A stretch of DNA of 64,000 bases from a beta proteobacterium AAP51 (lineage in GTDB: Bacteria; Pseudomonadota; Gammaproteobacteria; Burkholderiales; Burkholderiaceae_C). Below the pieces are notes generated by a model. That model saw nothing but the letters and a program-made list of their open reading frames with translations. It did not search any database and was not told the DNA's origin. The position numbers and the translations under genes are program-made. Location of the stretch: assembly GCA_001295905.1 (NCBI GenBank), contig LJHT01000133.1, positions 40,614 to 104,613 on the forward strand, in the 5' to 3' direction. Every line of letters begins with the position of its first letter. Within the stretch, counting starts at the first letter, position 1. Positions 16,586-27,894 of this stretch are shown one piece after another.

Positions 16586-18234
16586 TGCTGCGCGATCGAC
16601 AGGATGTTGTTCGTCAGCCAGTACAGCACCAGGCCCGCCGGGAAGAAGAAGAACATGAAGCCGAAGGCCAGCGGCATGATCCACATCAGCTTGGCCTGCA
16701 GGGGGTCGGGCGGGGCCGGGTTCAGCCACACCTGGAAGAGCGAGCTCAGCGTCATCAGCACCGGCAGGATGAACCAGGGGTCGATGGCCGAGAGGTCTTG
16801 AATCCAGCCTATCCAGGGCGCGCCGCGCATCTCGACGCTGGACAGCAGCACCCAGTACAGCGCGATGAAGAACGGCATCTGCACGAGGATGGGCAGGCAC
16901 CCGCCGAGCGGATTGACCTTCTCCTCGCGGTAGATCTTCATCATGGCCTGCTGCATTTCCTGCGGCTTGTCCTTGTAGCGCTCGCGCAGTTCCTGCACGC
17001 GCGGCGCCACGGCCTTCATCTTGGCCATGCTGCGGTAGGCGCTGGCGTTCAGCCAGTAGAAGGCGATCTTCAGCAGCACCACCAGGCCCACGATGGCCCA
17101 GCCCCAGTTGCCCAGCAGGTCGTGCAGCTGGTACAGCAGCCAGAACAGCGGCTTGCTCAGCACGTGCAGCCAGCCGTAGTCCTTCACCAGGTCCAGGCCG
17201 GGGGCCAGCGCGGCAAGCTTCTTCTCTTCCTGCGGGCCAGCGAACAGCACCGCCTCGTGCGTGACGCTGGCGCCCGGGGCCACGGTGCCCAGCGGCTGCA
17301 CCATCGCGATGGTGTAGTGGTTGTCGGCCACCTTGGCGGTGCGGAACTCGCGCGCGCCGGGCGTCTGCACCAGCCAGGCACTGGCGAAGTAGTGCTGCAC
17401 CATCGCCACCCAGCCGTTGTCGGCGGCTTTCTCGTGCTTGGCGCTGCCCTTGGCGATGTCCTTGAAGTCGATCTTGGTGAACTTGCCGGCGTCGGTGTAC
17501 ATCGCCGGGCCGGTGAAGGTGAAGTAGAAGCTGCTCTCGCCTTCGGGCGGGTTGCCGTCGCGTGCGAGCTGCAGGTAGACCTGCGGCGCCACCGGGGCCG
17601 TGCCCTGGTTGCTGAACTCGTGCTTCACGCCCACGGTGTATTCACCGCGCTTGAAGGTGTAGGTCTTGGCCAGCTTGTGGCCGTCGATCACGGGTGATTC
17701 GAAGCGCAGCGTCAGCTCTTGCGCGCCAGGGGCCAGGGTGCGTTCGCCGGCCACCACCGTCATCTGCGTCAGGTGGTTGGGCAGCGCGCCGCTGGCCTGG
17801 GCGGCCACCAGGCCGGTTTGCGCCACATACAGGCGCGTGGCGCTCTGGTCCAGCAGCACCACGTTGCGCTGGGAGTCGACCGAATCCTTGAAACCCAGCA
17901 GTTCCAGCTGCACCAGGCTGCCGCCCTGGCTGTCGAAGGTGGCCTTCACCACGTCGGTGGTGATGACCACGCGTTCGCCCGTGGGCGTGGGCGCCACCGT
18001 GGGCACACCTGGGGCTGCCGGCACGCCGGCCGCTGCGGGCACGGCCACGGCCGGTGCCGGCACGCCGGCCGCGCCCGAAGCCGGCTGGCCCGGGGCTGCA
18101 CCCGCCGAGGCCGCAGGCCGCGCCGGGCCGCCGAACAGCGAACCCTGGCCGGTGTGCTTCTGCCAGGCGTCCCAGATGAGCACCAGCGACATGGTGAAGA
18201 CCACCCACAGCAGGGTGCGACGGATATCGTTCAT
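16546..18234 (-). CDS. yidC: YidC membrane protein insertase
   Basis: The product is 562 residues. TM1 is LLWVVFTMSLVLIWDAW, followed by an Ala/Pro-rich linker and a large periplasmic beta-sandwich domain (about 80-340). The conserved insertase core contains LLKIAFYWLNASAYRSMAKMKAVAPRVQELRERYKD, LGGCLPILVQMPFFIALYWVL and the last helices FMFFFFPAGLVLYWLTNNILSI. It inserts and folds inner-membrane proteins with or without SecYEG. The stop lies within the mnmE N-terminal region and the start overlaps yidD by 4 bases, the standard order rpmH-rnpA-yidD-yidC-mnmE. Confidence 0.95.
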   Translation of the reverse strand: MNDIRRTLLWVVFTMSLVLIWDAWQKHTGQGSLFGGPARPAASAGAAPGQPASGAAGVPAPAVAVPAAAGVPAAPGVPTVAPTPTGERVVITTDVVKATFDSQGGSLVQLELLGFKDSVDSQRNVVLLDQSATRLYVAQTGLVAAQASGALPNHLTQMTVVAGERTLAPGAQELTLRFESPVIDGHKLAKTYTFKRGEYTVGVKHEFSNQGTAPVAPQVYLQLARDGNPPEGESSFYFTFTGPAMYTDAGKFTKIDFKDIAKGSAKHEKAADNGWVAMVQHYFASAWLVQTPGAREFRTAKVADNHYTIAMVQPLGTVAPGASVTHEAVLFAGPQEEKKLAALAPGLDLVKDYGWLHVLSKPLFWLLYQLHDLLGNWGWAIVGLVVLLKIAFYWLNASAYRSMAKMKAVAPRVQELRERYKDKPQEMQQAMMKIYREEKVNPLGGCLPILVQMPFFIALYWVLLSSVEMRGAPWIGWIQDLSAIDPWFILPVLMTLSSLFQVWLNPAPPDPLQAKLMWIMPLAFGFMFFFFPAGLVLYWLTNNILSIAQQWYINKKLGVLGK

Positions 18235-18593
18235 GGGGTTTTCCGGGTCGGGGAAGGCGCGTGCGGCCCTTCGGGCGGCGCGCTGGTGTTCTTCAGGTTC
18301 AGCCGCGTGAACAGGCCGGCGGCAGGGTTGCTCAGCGGGCGGAGCGCATTCTCAGGCACGGGGTCGTGGCCCCCGTCGCACCAGGGGTGGCAACGCAAGA
18401 GACGCCAGCCGCCCAGGGCCGAGCCGCGCAAGGCGCCATGGCGCTGCAGCGCTTCCAGCGTGTAGGCCGAGCAGGTGGGCTCGAAACGGCAGGCGTTGCC
18501 CAGCCAGGGCTTCAGCAGCAAGCGGTAGCCGCGCACCAGCAGCATCAGGCTTTGCTGGGGCAGGGCCACCAAGGTCTGCAGCCAGGGCGCCAT
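18231..18593 (-). CDS. yidD: YidD membrane protein insertion efficiency factor
   Basis: The 120-residue protein carries the family core LLVRGYRLLLKPWLGNACRFEPTCSAYTLEALQRHG. The conserved CRFxPTCSxY motif is followed by LRCHPWCDGGHDPVP. YidD is a small membrane-associated protein thought to assist YidC. It lies between rnpA (3 bases upstream) and yidC (4-base overlap). The C-terminus is longer than in E. coli, with about 35 extra residues of low complexity. Confidence 0.93.
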   Translation of the reverse strand: MAPWLQTLVALPQQSLMLLVRGYRLLLKPWLGNACRFEPTCSAYTLEALQRHGALRGSALGGWRLLRCHPWCDGGHDPVPENALRPLSNPAAGLFTRLNLKNTSAPPEGPHAPSPTRKTP

Positions 18594-18596
18594 GGC

Positions 18597-19052
18597 TCAG
18601 CGGCGGGCCTGCGAAAGCAGGCTGTCGAGTTCGGTGCGTGCGGCCGCACGCAAAGCCTCTGAGGCGGCCGACGGAAAGGCGGCCACTGGAAAAGGCTGGC
18701 GCAGCCGCACCAGCCACAAACCCAAAGGCAAGCCCGCCGCGTGGCGTTCGAAGGCGCCGCGCACCTGGCGCTTGATCAGGCTGCGCGTGACCGCGCGGCG
18801 CGCGTGCCGCTTGGGCACCACGCAGCCCAGCCACCGCGCTGTGGGCAAGTCATCCACAGGCGGTGGGCAAGTGGGTGCAAGGGCTGTGGACAACTCTGTA
18901 GACAGCGCGGCCTGGGCCTGTTTCCGCGCCACGGCCGGTGGCACGGCAGGCGCCGCCGGCAGATGGTGCACGGCGAAGTGAGCGCTTCGCGCCCAGGTTC
19001 GTGCCCCGAGCAGGCGCTCGAAATCCGCCTTGTTCACAAGGCGGGCAGGCAT
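18597..19052 (-). CDS. rnpA: Ribonuclease P protein component, with a loop insertion
   Basis: The product is 151 residues from the ATG at 19052 (MPARLVNKADFERLLG). It binds the RNase P RNA to process tRNA 5' ends. The conserved RNA-binding block is WLGCVVPKRHARRAVTRSLIKRQVRGAF, and LWLVRLRQP follows. Between AHFAVHH (about residue 30) and ARWLGCVVPK (about 72) there is an insertion of about 40 residues rich in Ala, Pro, Ser and Thr that standard RnpA lacks. I believe related insertions occur in other Burkholderiales. The DNA of the insertion contains DnaA-box-like nonamers. Confidence 0.9.
   Translation of the reverse strand: MPARLVNKADFERLLGARTWARSAHFAVHHLPAAPAVPPAVARKQAQAALSTELSTALAPTCPPPVDDLPTARWLGCVVPKRHARRAVTRSLIKRQVRGAFERHAAGLPLGLWLVRLRQPFPVAAFPSAASEALRAAARTELDSLLSQARR
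18850..18893. other. DnaA-box-like nonamers inside rnpA
   Basis: TCATCCACA at 18850-18858 and TGTGGACAA at 18885-18893 each differ by one base from the DnaA box TTATCCACA or its complement. They lie in the part of rnpA that encodes the extra loop, about 700 bases from the dnaA start. Whether DnaA binds is inference. Confidence 0.35.
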
Positions 19053-19117
19053 GGCGGGCTGGGGCAGAGGGCCGGCAGCGGGCGTGGACAGAGAGACCAG
19101 CGGGCAAGCCGCCAGGC

Positions 19118-19252
19118 TCAGACTGCCAGCCGCTTGCGGCCCTTGGCGCGGCGTGCGTTGATGACGGCACGGCCGCCGCGCGTCTTCATGCGCACGAGGA
19201 AACCGTGGGTGCGGGCACGGCGGATCTTCGAGGGTTGGTAGGTGCGCTTCAT
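19118..19252 (-). CDS. rpmH: 50S ribosomal protein L34
   Basis: The 44-residue protein begins MKRTYQPSKIRRARTHGF and continues with RMKTRGGRAVINARRAKGRKRLAV, an almost invariant L34 sequence. It is too short for most ORF cut-offs. It is the first gene of the minus-strand rpmH-rnpA-yidD-yidC-mnmE cluster, with 65 bases before rnpA, and is divergent from dnaA. Confidence 0.97.
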   Translation of the reverse strand: MKRTYQPSKIRRARTHGFLVRMKTRGGRAVINARRAKGRKRLAV

Positions 19253-19588
19253 GGCGGGCTCCGTCGGGGGCTGGGGTTCTGAAAATGGGGGCTGCAAGCC
19301 CGGCCTGGGCAGGGCTCAGGGGGGTTGCCTTGAAGTGTTCCTGCAGCGCTTCTGCAGCGCTCTGCAGCTTCCGGCGACAACCAACAACGCTGGCCCTGCT
19401 GTTTTTTCCGCCGAAGGTTGATTCGGGAAACCCACGATTACAGCAAAAAACACTAATGCGGTCAAACACTTGCACCACAAGCTGGCCGCTTGTGCGGGGC
19501 TTGACGCGGCTTTCGAATGTGTGGATAACTGCGATCCGCCGGCCACGAGGGCCTCAGAGTCGGCGGCTCACGACAAAAGATATCCACA
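19253..19588. other. Probable oriC / dnaA regulatory region
   Basis: This 336-base gap lies between divergent rpmH and dnaA. It contains the perfect DnaA box TGTGGATAA at 19520-19528 and ATATCCACA (one mismatch) at 19580-19588, which directly abuts the dnaA ATG. A relatively AT-rich stretch at about 19395-19460 with TTTTTT and AAAAAA runs could be the unwinding element. Promoters for both genes must also lie here. The gene order rpmH-dnaA-dnaN-gyrB strongly supports an origin location in or near this gap. Confidence 0.65.
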
Positions 19589-21058
19589 ATGAGCTCTGAC
19601 CTGTGGCTACGCGGTTGCGAACGTCTCGCGGCCGAACTGCCTGAACAACAATTCAATACCTGGATCCGGCCGCTGGCCCCCGAAATCCGGGCCGCAGCCC
19701 CCGGCGACACCGTGCAGGTGGTGGCCGTGCAGGTGCCCAACCGCTTCAAGCTCGACTGGATACGCTCGCAATACGCCGGGCGCATCGAACAGGCCTTGAG
19801 CGAAGCCGCCGGCCACCCGGTGCGCCTGGAACTGACCCTGGCCCCGCGCGCCGAAGCCCTGCCCGGCACGGCCGAGCGCAGCCCCGCCAACAGCGGCCCC
19901 GCGCAGGCCGCCAGCCTGCTGGGCACGGCGCTCGACCGGGCCGCCAGCGGCCATGGCACCGGCGCGGGCGGCTCCGCCGGCCCCTCCGCCCCATCCGGCC
20001 TGCCCACCGCCCGCGGCCACCTGGCCCCCGCGGCCACCACGCACCGCCTGAACACCTCGCTCACCTTCGACACCCTGGTGGCCGGCCGCGCCAACCAGAT
20101 GGCGCGCACCGCGGCGCTGCACGTGGCCGGCGCCCCGGGGCAGATGTACAACCCGCTCTTCATCTACGGCGGCGTGGGTCTGGGCAAGACCCATCTCGTG
20201 CACGCCGTGGGCAACGCGCTGCTGAAAGACAACCCGCAGGCCCGCGTGCTGTACCTGCACGCCGAGCAGTTCATCAGCGACGTGGTGAAGAACTACCAGC
20301 GCAAGACCTTCGACGAGCTGAAGGCCAAGTACCACAGCCTGGACCTGCTGCTCATCGACGACGTGCAGTTCTTTGCCGGCAAGGACAGAACACAGGAAGA
20401 ATTCTTCAACGCCTTCGAAGCCCTGCTGACCAAGCGCGCGCACATCATCATGACGAGCGACACCTACCCCAAGGGGTTGGTGGACATCGACGAGCGCCTG
20501 ACCAGCCGATTCGACGCCGGCCTCACGGTGGCCATCGAGCCACCCGAGCTGGAGATGCGCGTGGCCATCCTCATGCGCAAGGCCGCGGCCGAGCACACCG
20601 AGATGCCGGAAGACGTGGCGTTTTTCATCGCCAAGAACGTGCGCGCCAACGTGCGTGAACTGGAAGGCGCGCTGCGCAAGGTGCTGGCCTACAGCCGCTT
20701 CAGCCACAAGGACATCAACATCGCCCTCGCGCGCGATGCCCTGAAAGACCTGCTGAGCATCCAGAACCGGCAGATCGGCGTGGAGAACATCCAGAAGACG
20801 GTGGCTGACTTCTACAAGATCAAGGTGGCCGACATGTACAGCAAGAAGCGCCCGGCCAGCATCGCCCGGCCGCGCCAGATTGCCATGTACCTGGCCAAGG
20901 ACATGACCAAGAAGAGCCTGCCCGAGATCGGCGAGCTCTTCGGCGGCCGCGACCACACCACGGTGCTGCATGCCGTGCGCAAGATCGGCGCCGAGCGCAG
21001 CACCAACCCCGAGCTGAACCAGCAGCTGCACGTGCTTGAGCAGACGCTGAAGGGCTAG
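19589..21058 (+). CDS. dnaA: Chromosomal replication initiator DnaA
   Basis: The product is 489 residues. Domain I includes LPEQQFNTWIRPL. Domain II is a long Ala/Gly/Pro linker (about 90-145). The domain III AAA+ ATPase has NPLFIYGGVGLGKTHL (Walker A) and LLIDDVQFFAGKDRTQEEFF (Walker B). The domain IV DNA-binding helix-turn-helix is LPEIGELFGGRDHTTVLHAVRKI. DnaA-ATP opens oriC. The start codon is immediately preceded by a DnaA-box-like nonamer rather than a good Shine-Dalgarno sequence. Autorepression by occlusion of the start is therefore plausible, though inferred. Confidence 0.97.
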   Translation: MSSDLWLRGCERLAAELPEQQFNTWIRPLAPEIRAAAPGDTVQVVAVQVPNRFKLDWIRSQYAGRIEQALSEAAGHPVRLELTLAPRAEALPGTAERSPANSGPAQAASLLGTALDRAASGHGTGAGGSAGPSAPSGLPTARGHLAPAATTHRLNTSLTFDTLVAGRANQMARTAALHVAGAPGQMYNPLFIYGGVGLGKTHLVHAVGNALLKDNPQARVLYLHAEQFISDVVKNYQRKTFDELKAKYHSLDLLLIDDVQFFAGKDRTQEEFFNAFEALLTKRAHIIMTSDTYPKGLVDIDERLTSRFDAGLTVAIEPPELEMRVAILMRKAAAEHTEMPEDVAFFIAKNVRANVRELEGALRKVLAYSRFSHKDINIALARDALKDLLSIQNRQIGVENIQKTVADFYKIKVADMYSKKRPASIARPRQIAMYLAKDMTKKSLPEIGELFGGRDHTTVLHAVRKIGAERSTNPELNQQLHVLEQTLKG

Positions 21059-21378
21059 CGCCCGCCCTCCGCCCACCTGGTGGCCGGCCAGCCCCTTCAG
21101 GCCGGGTGCAAGCCCTCAAAAACCCCCGGCGCTCGCGTCACAATCCAGGCTTCGCCCTTGTTTGATAAAGCTGTGGAGAAAAACCGCACAAGCCTGCCCT
21201 TGTCCACAGGCGCCCGCCCGGCGACGAAGTTGTACCCGCCGGCGCGACAGCGGCAACAGGCCCCCGCCCACAGGCTTGAAGCCCTGCCAAGCCCTTGATG
21301 CATAAGGCGAAAATGACGTTGTCCCCAGATGCGGTACCGCTCTATTAGCTACTACCAAGTTTAAAAAGAGGAAAAGGC
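21059..21378. other. dnaA-dnaN intergenic region with DnaA-box-like sites
   Basis: The 320-base gap contains TGTGGAGAA at 21172-21180 and TTGTCCACA at 21200-21208, each one base from the DnaA consensus. A purine-rich ribosome site (AAAGAGGAAAAGGC) lies just before the dnaN ATG. It could be a second part of a bipartite origin or a dnaN promoter region. No gene is seen in it. Confidence 0.5.
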
Positions 21379-22488
21379 ATGATCGTTCTCAAAGCGGCCC
21401 AGGCGAAGCTCCTCGAGGCGCTGCAGTCCGTGGCGGGCATCGTGGAGCGGCGGCACACCCTGCCCATCCTGGCCAACGTGCTGCTGCGCAAGAACGGCGA
21501 CGGCATCGAGTTCACCACCAGCGACCTGGAGATCCAGGTGCGCACCAACGCCGAGCTCGGCGGTGATGCCGGCCAGATGGCCACCACCGTGGGCGCGCGC
21601 AAGCTCATCGACATCTTGCGCAGCCTGCCGGCCGACCAGACCGTGACGCTGAGTGCCGCCCAGAACAAGCTCACGCTGCAAGGCGGCAAGAGCCGCTTCA
21701 CGCTGCAGACCTTGCCGGCCGACGACTTCCCGCTCGTCAACGAAAGCGTCGACTTCGGCCCCACCTTCAGCGTGCCGCAGAAGACGCTGCGCGAGCTCAT
21801 CAACCAGGTGCACTTCGCGATGGCGGTGCACGACATCCGCTACTACCTCAACGGCATCCTCTTCATCGCCGAAGGCAAGACGCTGACGCTGGTGGCCACC
21901 GACGGCCACCGCCTGGCCCTGGCGCAGAACCCGCTGGAGCAAGAGGTGCCCAGCAAGCAGGAAGTGATCTTGCCGCGCAAGACCGTGCTGGAACTGCAGC
22001 GCCTGCTGAAGGACGAAGACACCGCCATCGAGATGCGCTTCGCCAACAACCAGGCCAAGTTCGTGTTCGGTGCGATGGAGTTCGTCACCAAGCTGGTGGA
22101 AGGCAAGTTCCCCGACTACAACCGCGTCATCCCCAAGAACCACAAGAACGCCGTGGTGCTGGGCCGCGCGCCGCTGCTGGCCAGCCTGCAGCGCGCCGCC
22201 ATCCTGACGAGCGAGAAGTTCAAGGGCGTGCGCGTCAACATCGAACCCGGCCTGCTCAAGATTGCCAGCAGCAATGCCGAGCAAGAAGAAGCCAAGGAAG
22301 AGCTTGAGATCGACTACGGCGGCGACGCCATCGAGATCGGTTTCAACGTCACCTACCTCATCGACGTGCTGGCCAACAGCCCGCACGAGATGGTGAAGCT
22401 CGAGCTGCAAGACAGCGCCGCCAGTGCCCTGTTCAGCATCCCCGAGCAGCCCGGCTTCAAGTACGTGGTGATGCCCATGCGCATCTAG
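21379..22488 (+). CDS. dnaN: DNA polymerase III beta sliding clamp
   Basis: The 369-residue protein has the usual three-domain clamp length. It starts MIVLKAAQAKLLEALQSVAGIVERRHTLPIL and ends FKYVVMPMRI. It forms a dimeric ring that tethers polymerase III to DNA. A strong purine-rich ribosome site (AAAGAGGAAAAGG) precedes the ATG. It lies between dnaA and gyrB in the standard order. Confidence 0.97.
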   Translation: MIVLKAAQAKLLEALQSVAGIVERRHTLPILANVLLRKNGDGIEFTTSDLEIQVRTNAELGGDAGQMATTVGARKLIDILRSLPADQTVTLSAAQNKLTLQGGKSRFTLQTLPADDFPLVNESVDFGPTFSVPQKTLRELINQVHFAMAVHDIRYYLNGILFIAEGKTLTLVATDGHRLALAQNPLEQEVPSKQEVILPRKTVLELQRLLKDEDTAIEMRFANNQAKFVFGAMEFVTKLVEGKFPDYNRVIPKNHKNAVVLGRAPLLASLQRAAILTSEKFKGVRVNIEPGLLKIASSNAEQEEAKEELEIDYGGDAIEIGFNVTYLIDVLANSPHEMVKLELQDSAASALFSIPEQPGFKYVVMPMRI

Positions 22489-22589
22489 CGCTGCGCCATC
22501 AGCACAGCAGTTTGCAGCGGGCCGCGGCCCGCTTCAGCGTTTCTAAAGGGGCCGGAATTCACAGGCCCCACGTTCGAAAAGAGCCCCCG

Positions 22590-25166
<2,577 letters not shown>

Positions 25167-25525
25167 GGTTCTAGGGGCCGTAGGGCGCCGAATTAGTTGC
25201 GACTCGCGCCACAAGATTGCGACAGACGGGCGCTAGTTGTTGCGACTGACCTAAAGTCTCCTGAGAAGAAGGCAACTTAGGCCGCTGTTGATGTAGGTCT
25301 CTCTTACCTCTGAGACAGATCCGTACCTGTCAAGCTTCCGCTGACTTGTCCTGACCCTTACGGGTGATCTGCTGCAATGCAGCGGTTGCGGTCCATGGAC
25401 CTCGAACCATGGAGTTACGCTAACCAAGCCATAAGCGGTCGTTAAACATCAGATCGACTTCAGTCTGGCTGGCACCTTGTTGAGGTCGATCAGCAGCTAT
25501 CCGGTCGCAGAGCCATTGAGCGTCC
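25167..25525. mobile_element. Left boundary of the accessory region: probable Tn7-like transposon end
   Basis: There is no gene in these 359 bases. Just past the gyrB stop, TTGCGAC occurs three times in the same orientation at 25197, 25217 and 25240. The spacings of 20 and 23 bases match the length of TnsB-binding sites in Tn7 ends. The third copy lies within TAGTTGTTGCGACTGACCTA (25234-25253), which recurs with 17 of 20 identities at 33313-33332. Composition changes here from core-like to lower GC. The exact terminal base and any target duplication cannot be fixed without the other end. The remaining bases to 25525 show small hairpins but nothing I recognise. Confidence 0.5.
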
Positions 25526-27403
25526 CTACACTCGGGACTCCACCGAGTACGGGAACAAGCCGTACCGTCCTTGGTGCGGGTTCTTGCTAAACATCAGCGA
25601 TTGATCGCGAGACATGATCGTGGCGGGCGGATCAGTGTTCTCGACCACGATGACCTGCGTGTCGGCGGGCAATGCCTCAAGGTAGGCGTAAAACTGCTCC
25701 TGAAGGTCCGTCCCGGTCAGATCATCTTCAGTCCCATCAGGCTCCCTGTACGCAAGCAGCGGAGAGTCAAGGACGACAAATCCAGTGTGCGGCGTCTGCC
25801 GCGCACGGCAGAAGGCCAGCAACCCGAGCGTGAACGCAGCATGCGTGATGGCGCGAAGGCCCTTGCCGAAGGCGCTTCGCGACTTACCGGCGATAACAAG
25901 ATCCCTTGTCTTCGAATCGAAGTACACGTCGCCTGCCTCTGGAAAGTGCCAGCCTGTCAGGATGCCTTCAACGGTCTTGGCGAAGCTATGGGCGACGGTC
26001 GTGGGAATGTCTGTGCTGGCAAGTGCTCCGGCCTTTTCGTTTTCGACGCCCTTCTCAAGATCGGCGCGGCGACGCTCCATGTCCTGCACGGTGGCGTAGA
26101 GCGCAAGCGCCTCTCGTACTTCCGCTCGCTTATCGGCAAGCTCGGAATAGGACTTCCGAAGGGTCGAGAGATTGGGTGCGATCAGCTCGTCTACAGCATC
26201 AGAGATCGATTCCAACTCTCGGACCGCCGCCGGTAGCCGACGGTCGAAGTTTGCACCTTCGCGGTCAAGGCTTTTGACGGTGGCCGCGAGTTCGCCACGC
26301 AAGACCTCGATCTTGCTGATCTCCTTCCGCGCTGCCATGACAACGGCGTCAATGTTTCCTGTGCATTCAGCGTCGGCGCCGTGATGAGCGGGTGCCGCCC
26401 CGCAGACAGGGCAATGCTTGGAGCCGAGCACATTGAAAAGCGTTCCGCCCTCCTCAATCGCGCGCAACCTTTCGATATCGGAGGCGTAGTGCTTGTCTAG
26501 AAGGTTGAAACGCTCAAGCATCGCCCCAACCTCCGCGCGGCGCTCGCGGCTTTCTTCCAGCTTCTTACGCAGCTCACGCCGTTTCCCTGCGGCTTCCTGA
26601 AAAGCGGCTTCCGTAGTGTTCACCTGCGCGGCTTGCTGGCGGAGCGATACGTCGATCTTCTTAAGCTGCTCCTCCAGCTCCTTTGGGCTCTTGGTTAGCT
26701 CTTTGAGCCGATCACGGTAGTCATCAAGGAGCTGGTCGAGAAGATGCAACTGCGCGTCGCGCGATAACTCTTCAGGCTCGCGCTTGTTGCTGGCCACAAG
26801 TGCCGAGTCATCCGTCCCCGTCAACAGCAGCTTGAAGGTCGAGAGATTGGGCGTATTGGCAATCGGGTTACCGTCGAAGAGCGGGGAGCTTTGCTGCGTG
26901 ATCTCGGTCTCGTTGACGATCATCAGTCGCGCGATGTTGCGGAAGCTCAGGCTGTTGATCTCGTTTCGGTTGTTTCTGCGGACGCGCTTGCCACCAAGTC
27001 CGCACAGACCCAGCAGAAAGGAAGACAGGTTCGCATCGTTCCTCTCGCTATGCTGCTCATCGAGTTGCTTGTACGGAACGTCGGTCGCGGGTGGCGAGTC
27101 ATGCGGGCCTTCATAGAGCCTGAAGCCGCCACCATCCATGCTGCGCCAAAGTGTGAAGAGCGCACCGTCAAGCGATTCAATGCTAAGCAGAACGAGGTCA
27201 TAGCCGACCCGCTCCGGAATGTCACGCAGAGGCGGCTTACCTCCGAGCATGAAATCGATGGCTTCGACGATGAATGACTTACCAGTGTTTGACGAGCCAT
27301 AGATGACGTTCAGGCCAGGGCCGAACGTCACGGTCGCAGGCGACTTCAGAGGCCCGAAGAAGCCTAGTGACCGCAAGCGGAAGCCGGGGGTTAATCCTGT
27401 CAT
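25526..27403 (-). CDS. SMC/Rad50-like ATPase of an ABC-three-component-type system
   Basis: The product is 625 residues. The N-terminal ABC half has Walker A GSSNTGKS (36-43). Long coiled coils (about 215-300 and 355-460) flank a short hook with CPVCGAAP at 331-338, a possible zinc hook. The C-terminal half has a signature-like SAFGKGLR (about 510-517) and Walker B VVLDSP (543-548), then AYREPDGTEDD. This is the plan of Rad50/RecF-type nucleoprotein ATPases used in conflict systems. The start at 27403 overlaps the middle-component stop by 4 bases, so it is the last gene of a tightly coupled four-gene operon. It probably senses or grips DNA and drives the nuclease partners. Confidence 0.75.
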   Translation of the reverse strand: MTGLTPGFRLRSLGFFGPLKSPATVTFGPGLNVIYGSSNTGKSFIVEAIDFMLGGKPPLRDIPERVGYDLVLLSIESLDGALFTLWRSMDGGGFRLYEGPHDSPPATDVPYKQLDEQHSERNDANLSSFLLGLCGLGGKRVRRNNRNEINSLSFRNIARLMIVNETEITQQSSPLFDGNPIANTPNLSTFKLLLTGTDDSALVASNKREPEELSRDAQLHLLDQLLDDYRDRLKELTKSPKELEEQLKKIDVSLRQQAAQVNTTEAAFQEAAGKRRELRKKLEESRERRAEVGAMLERFNLLDKHYASDIERLRAIEEGGTLFNVLGSKHCPVCGAAPAHHGADAECTGNIDAVVMAARKEISKIEVLRGELAATVKSLDREGANFDRRLPAAVRELESISDAVDELIAPNLSTLRKSYSELADKRAEVREALALYATVQDMERRRADLEKGVENEKAGALASTDIPTTVAHSFAKTVEGILTGWHFPEAGDVYFDSKTRDLVIAGKSRSAFGKGLRAITHAAFTLGLLAFCRARQTPHTGFVVLDSPLLAYREPDGTEDDLTGTDLQEQFYAYLEALPADTQVIVVENTDPPATIMSRDQSLMFSKNPHQGRYGLFPYSVESRV

Positions 27404-27894
27404 GCCTCGCCTCCTAGACTCTTTTCGACTTGCTGGAACTCCTCGACCCACTTATCGAAAAATCGACGCATCACGCCCTTGAACTGCTGGTCCGAGAGGC
27501 CGCCAAACGCTTCAACAAGCCAAGCCGCCCGATCCTTCAGGGCGACTAGATAGCTGGAAGACACGGACGACAAGAACGTCGCGGCGTTCTCGCCCGCACC
27601 GTACTTGATGCCATCCGGCGTGACTTCGCGCTCCACAAGGTCGCGGGTCATCATCAGAAGCAGCGACTGTTCCACCAGCTTGCGGCGCACGAGCAGTTCA
27701 GCCGAGTGCGTCGGCGTCGGCGGATGAAGGTTCTCCGGCCCGTCGATGTCGCCCGTGTGGACGAGAAGGTAGTCGAGAGCGACAAGCCGCTGGAGGTCGT
27801 AGGTCTTCGGGTAAGCCGCACCCAGAATCGAGATCGCACGAATTCCCGCTTCAAGCGGACCGTTAAACGTGATCGGCTCGCGTCCCTGGCTCAT
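27400..27894 (-). CDS. ABC-3C middle component (MC2-like)
   Basis: The 164-residue protein has the text FNGPLEAGIRAISILGAAYPKTYDLQRLVALDYLLVHTGDI and LLVRRKLVEQSLLLMMTRDLVER. This matches my memory of the small middle component of ABC-three-component systems, a helical winged-HTH-like adaptor between ATPase and effector. The ATG at 27894 overlaps the upstream stop in ATGA, and its own stop overlaps the ATPase start the same way. There are no catalytic residues. The identification comes from pattern and context and should be checked by profile search. Confidence 0.7.
   Translation of the reverse strand: MSQGREPITFNGPLEAGIRAISILGAAYPKTYDLQRLVALDYLLVHTGDIDGPENLHPPTPTHSAELLVRRKLVEQSLLLMMTRDLVEREVTPDGIKYGAGENAATFLSSVSSSYLVALKDRAAWLVEAFGGLSDQQFKGVMRRFFDKWVEEFQQVEKSLGGEA

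Noticed and set aside
25370..25430. Possible tRNA-like fold near CCATGGACCTCGAACCATGG
   Set aside because: There is only a simple hairpin; no anticodon arm, acceptor stem or T-loop consensus can be fitted.
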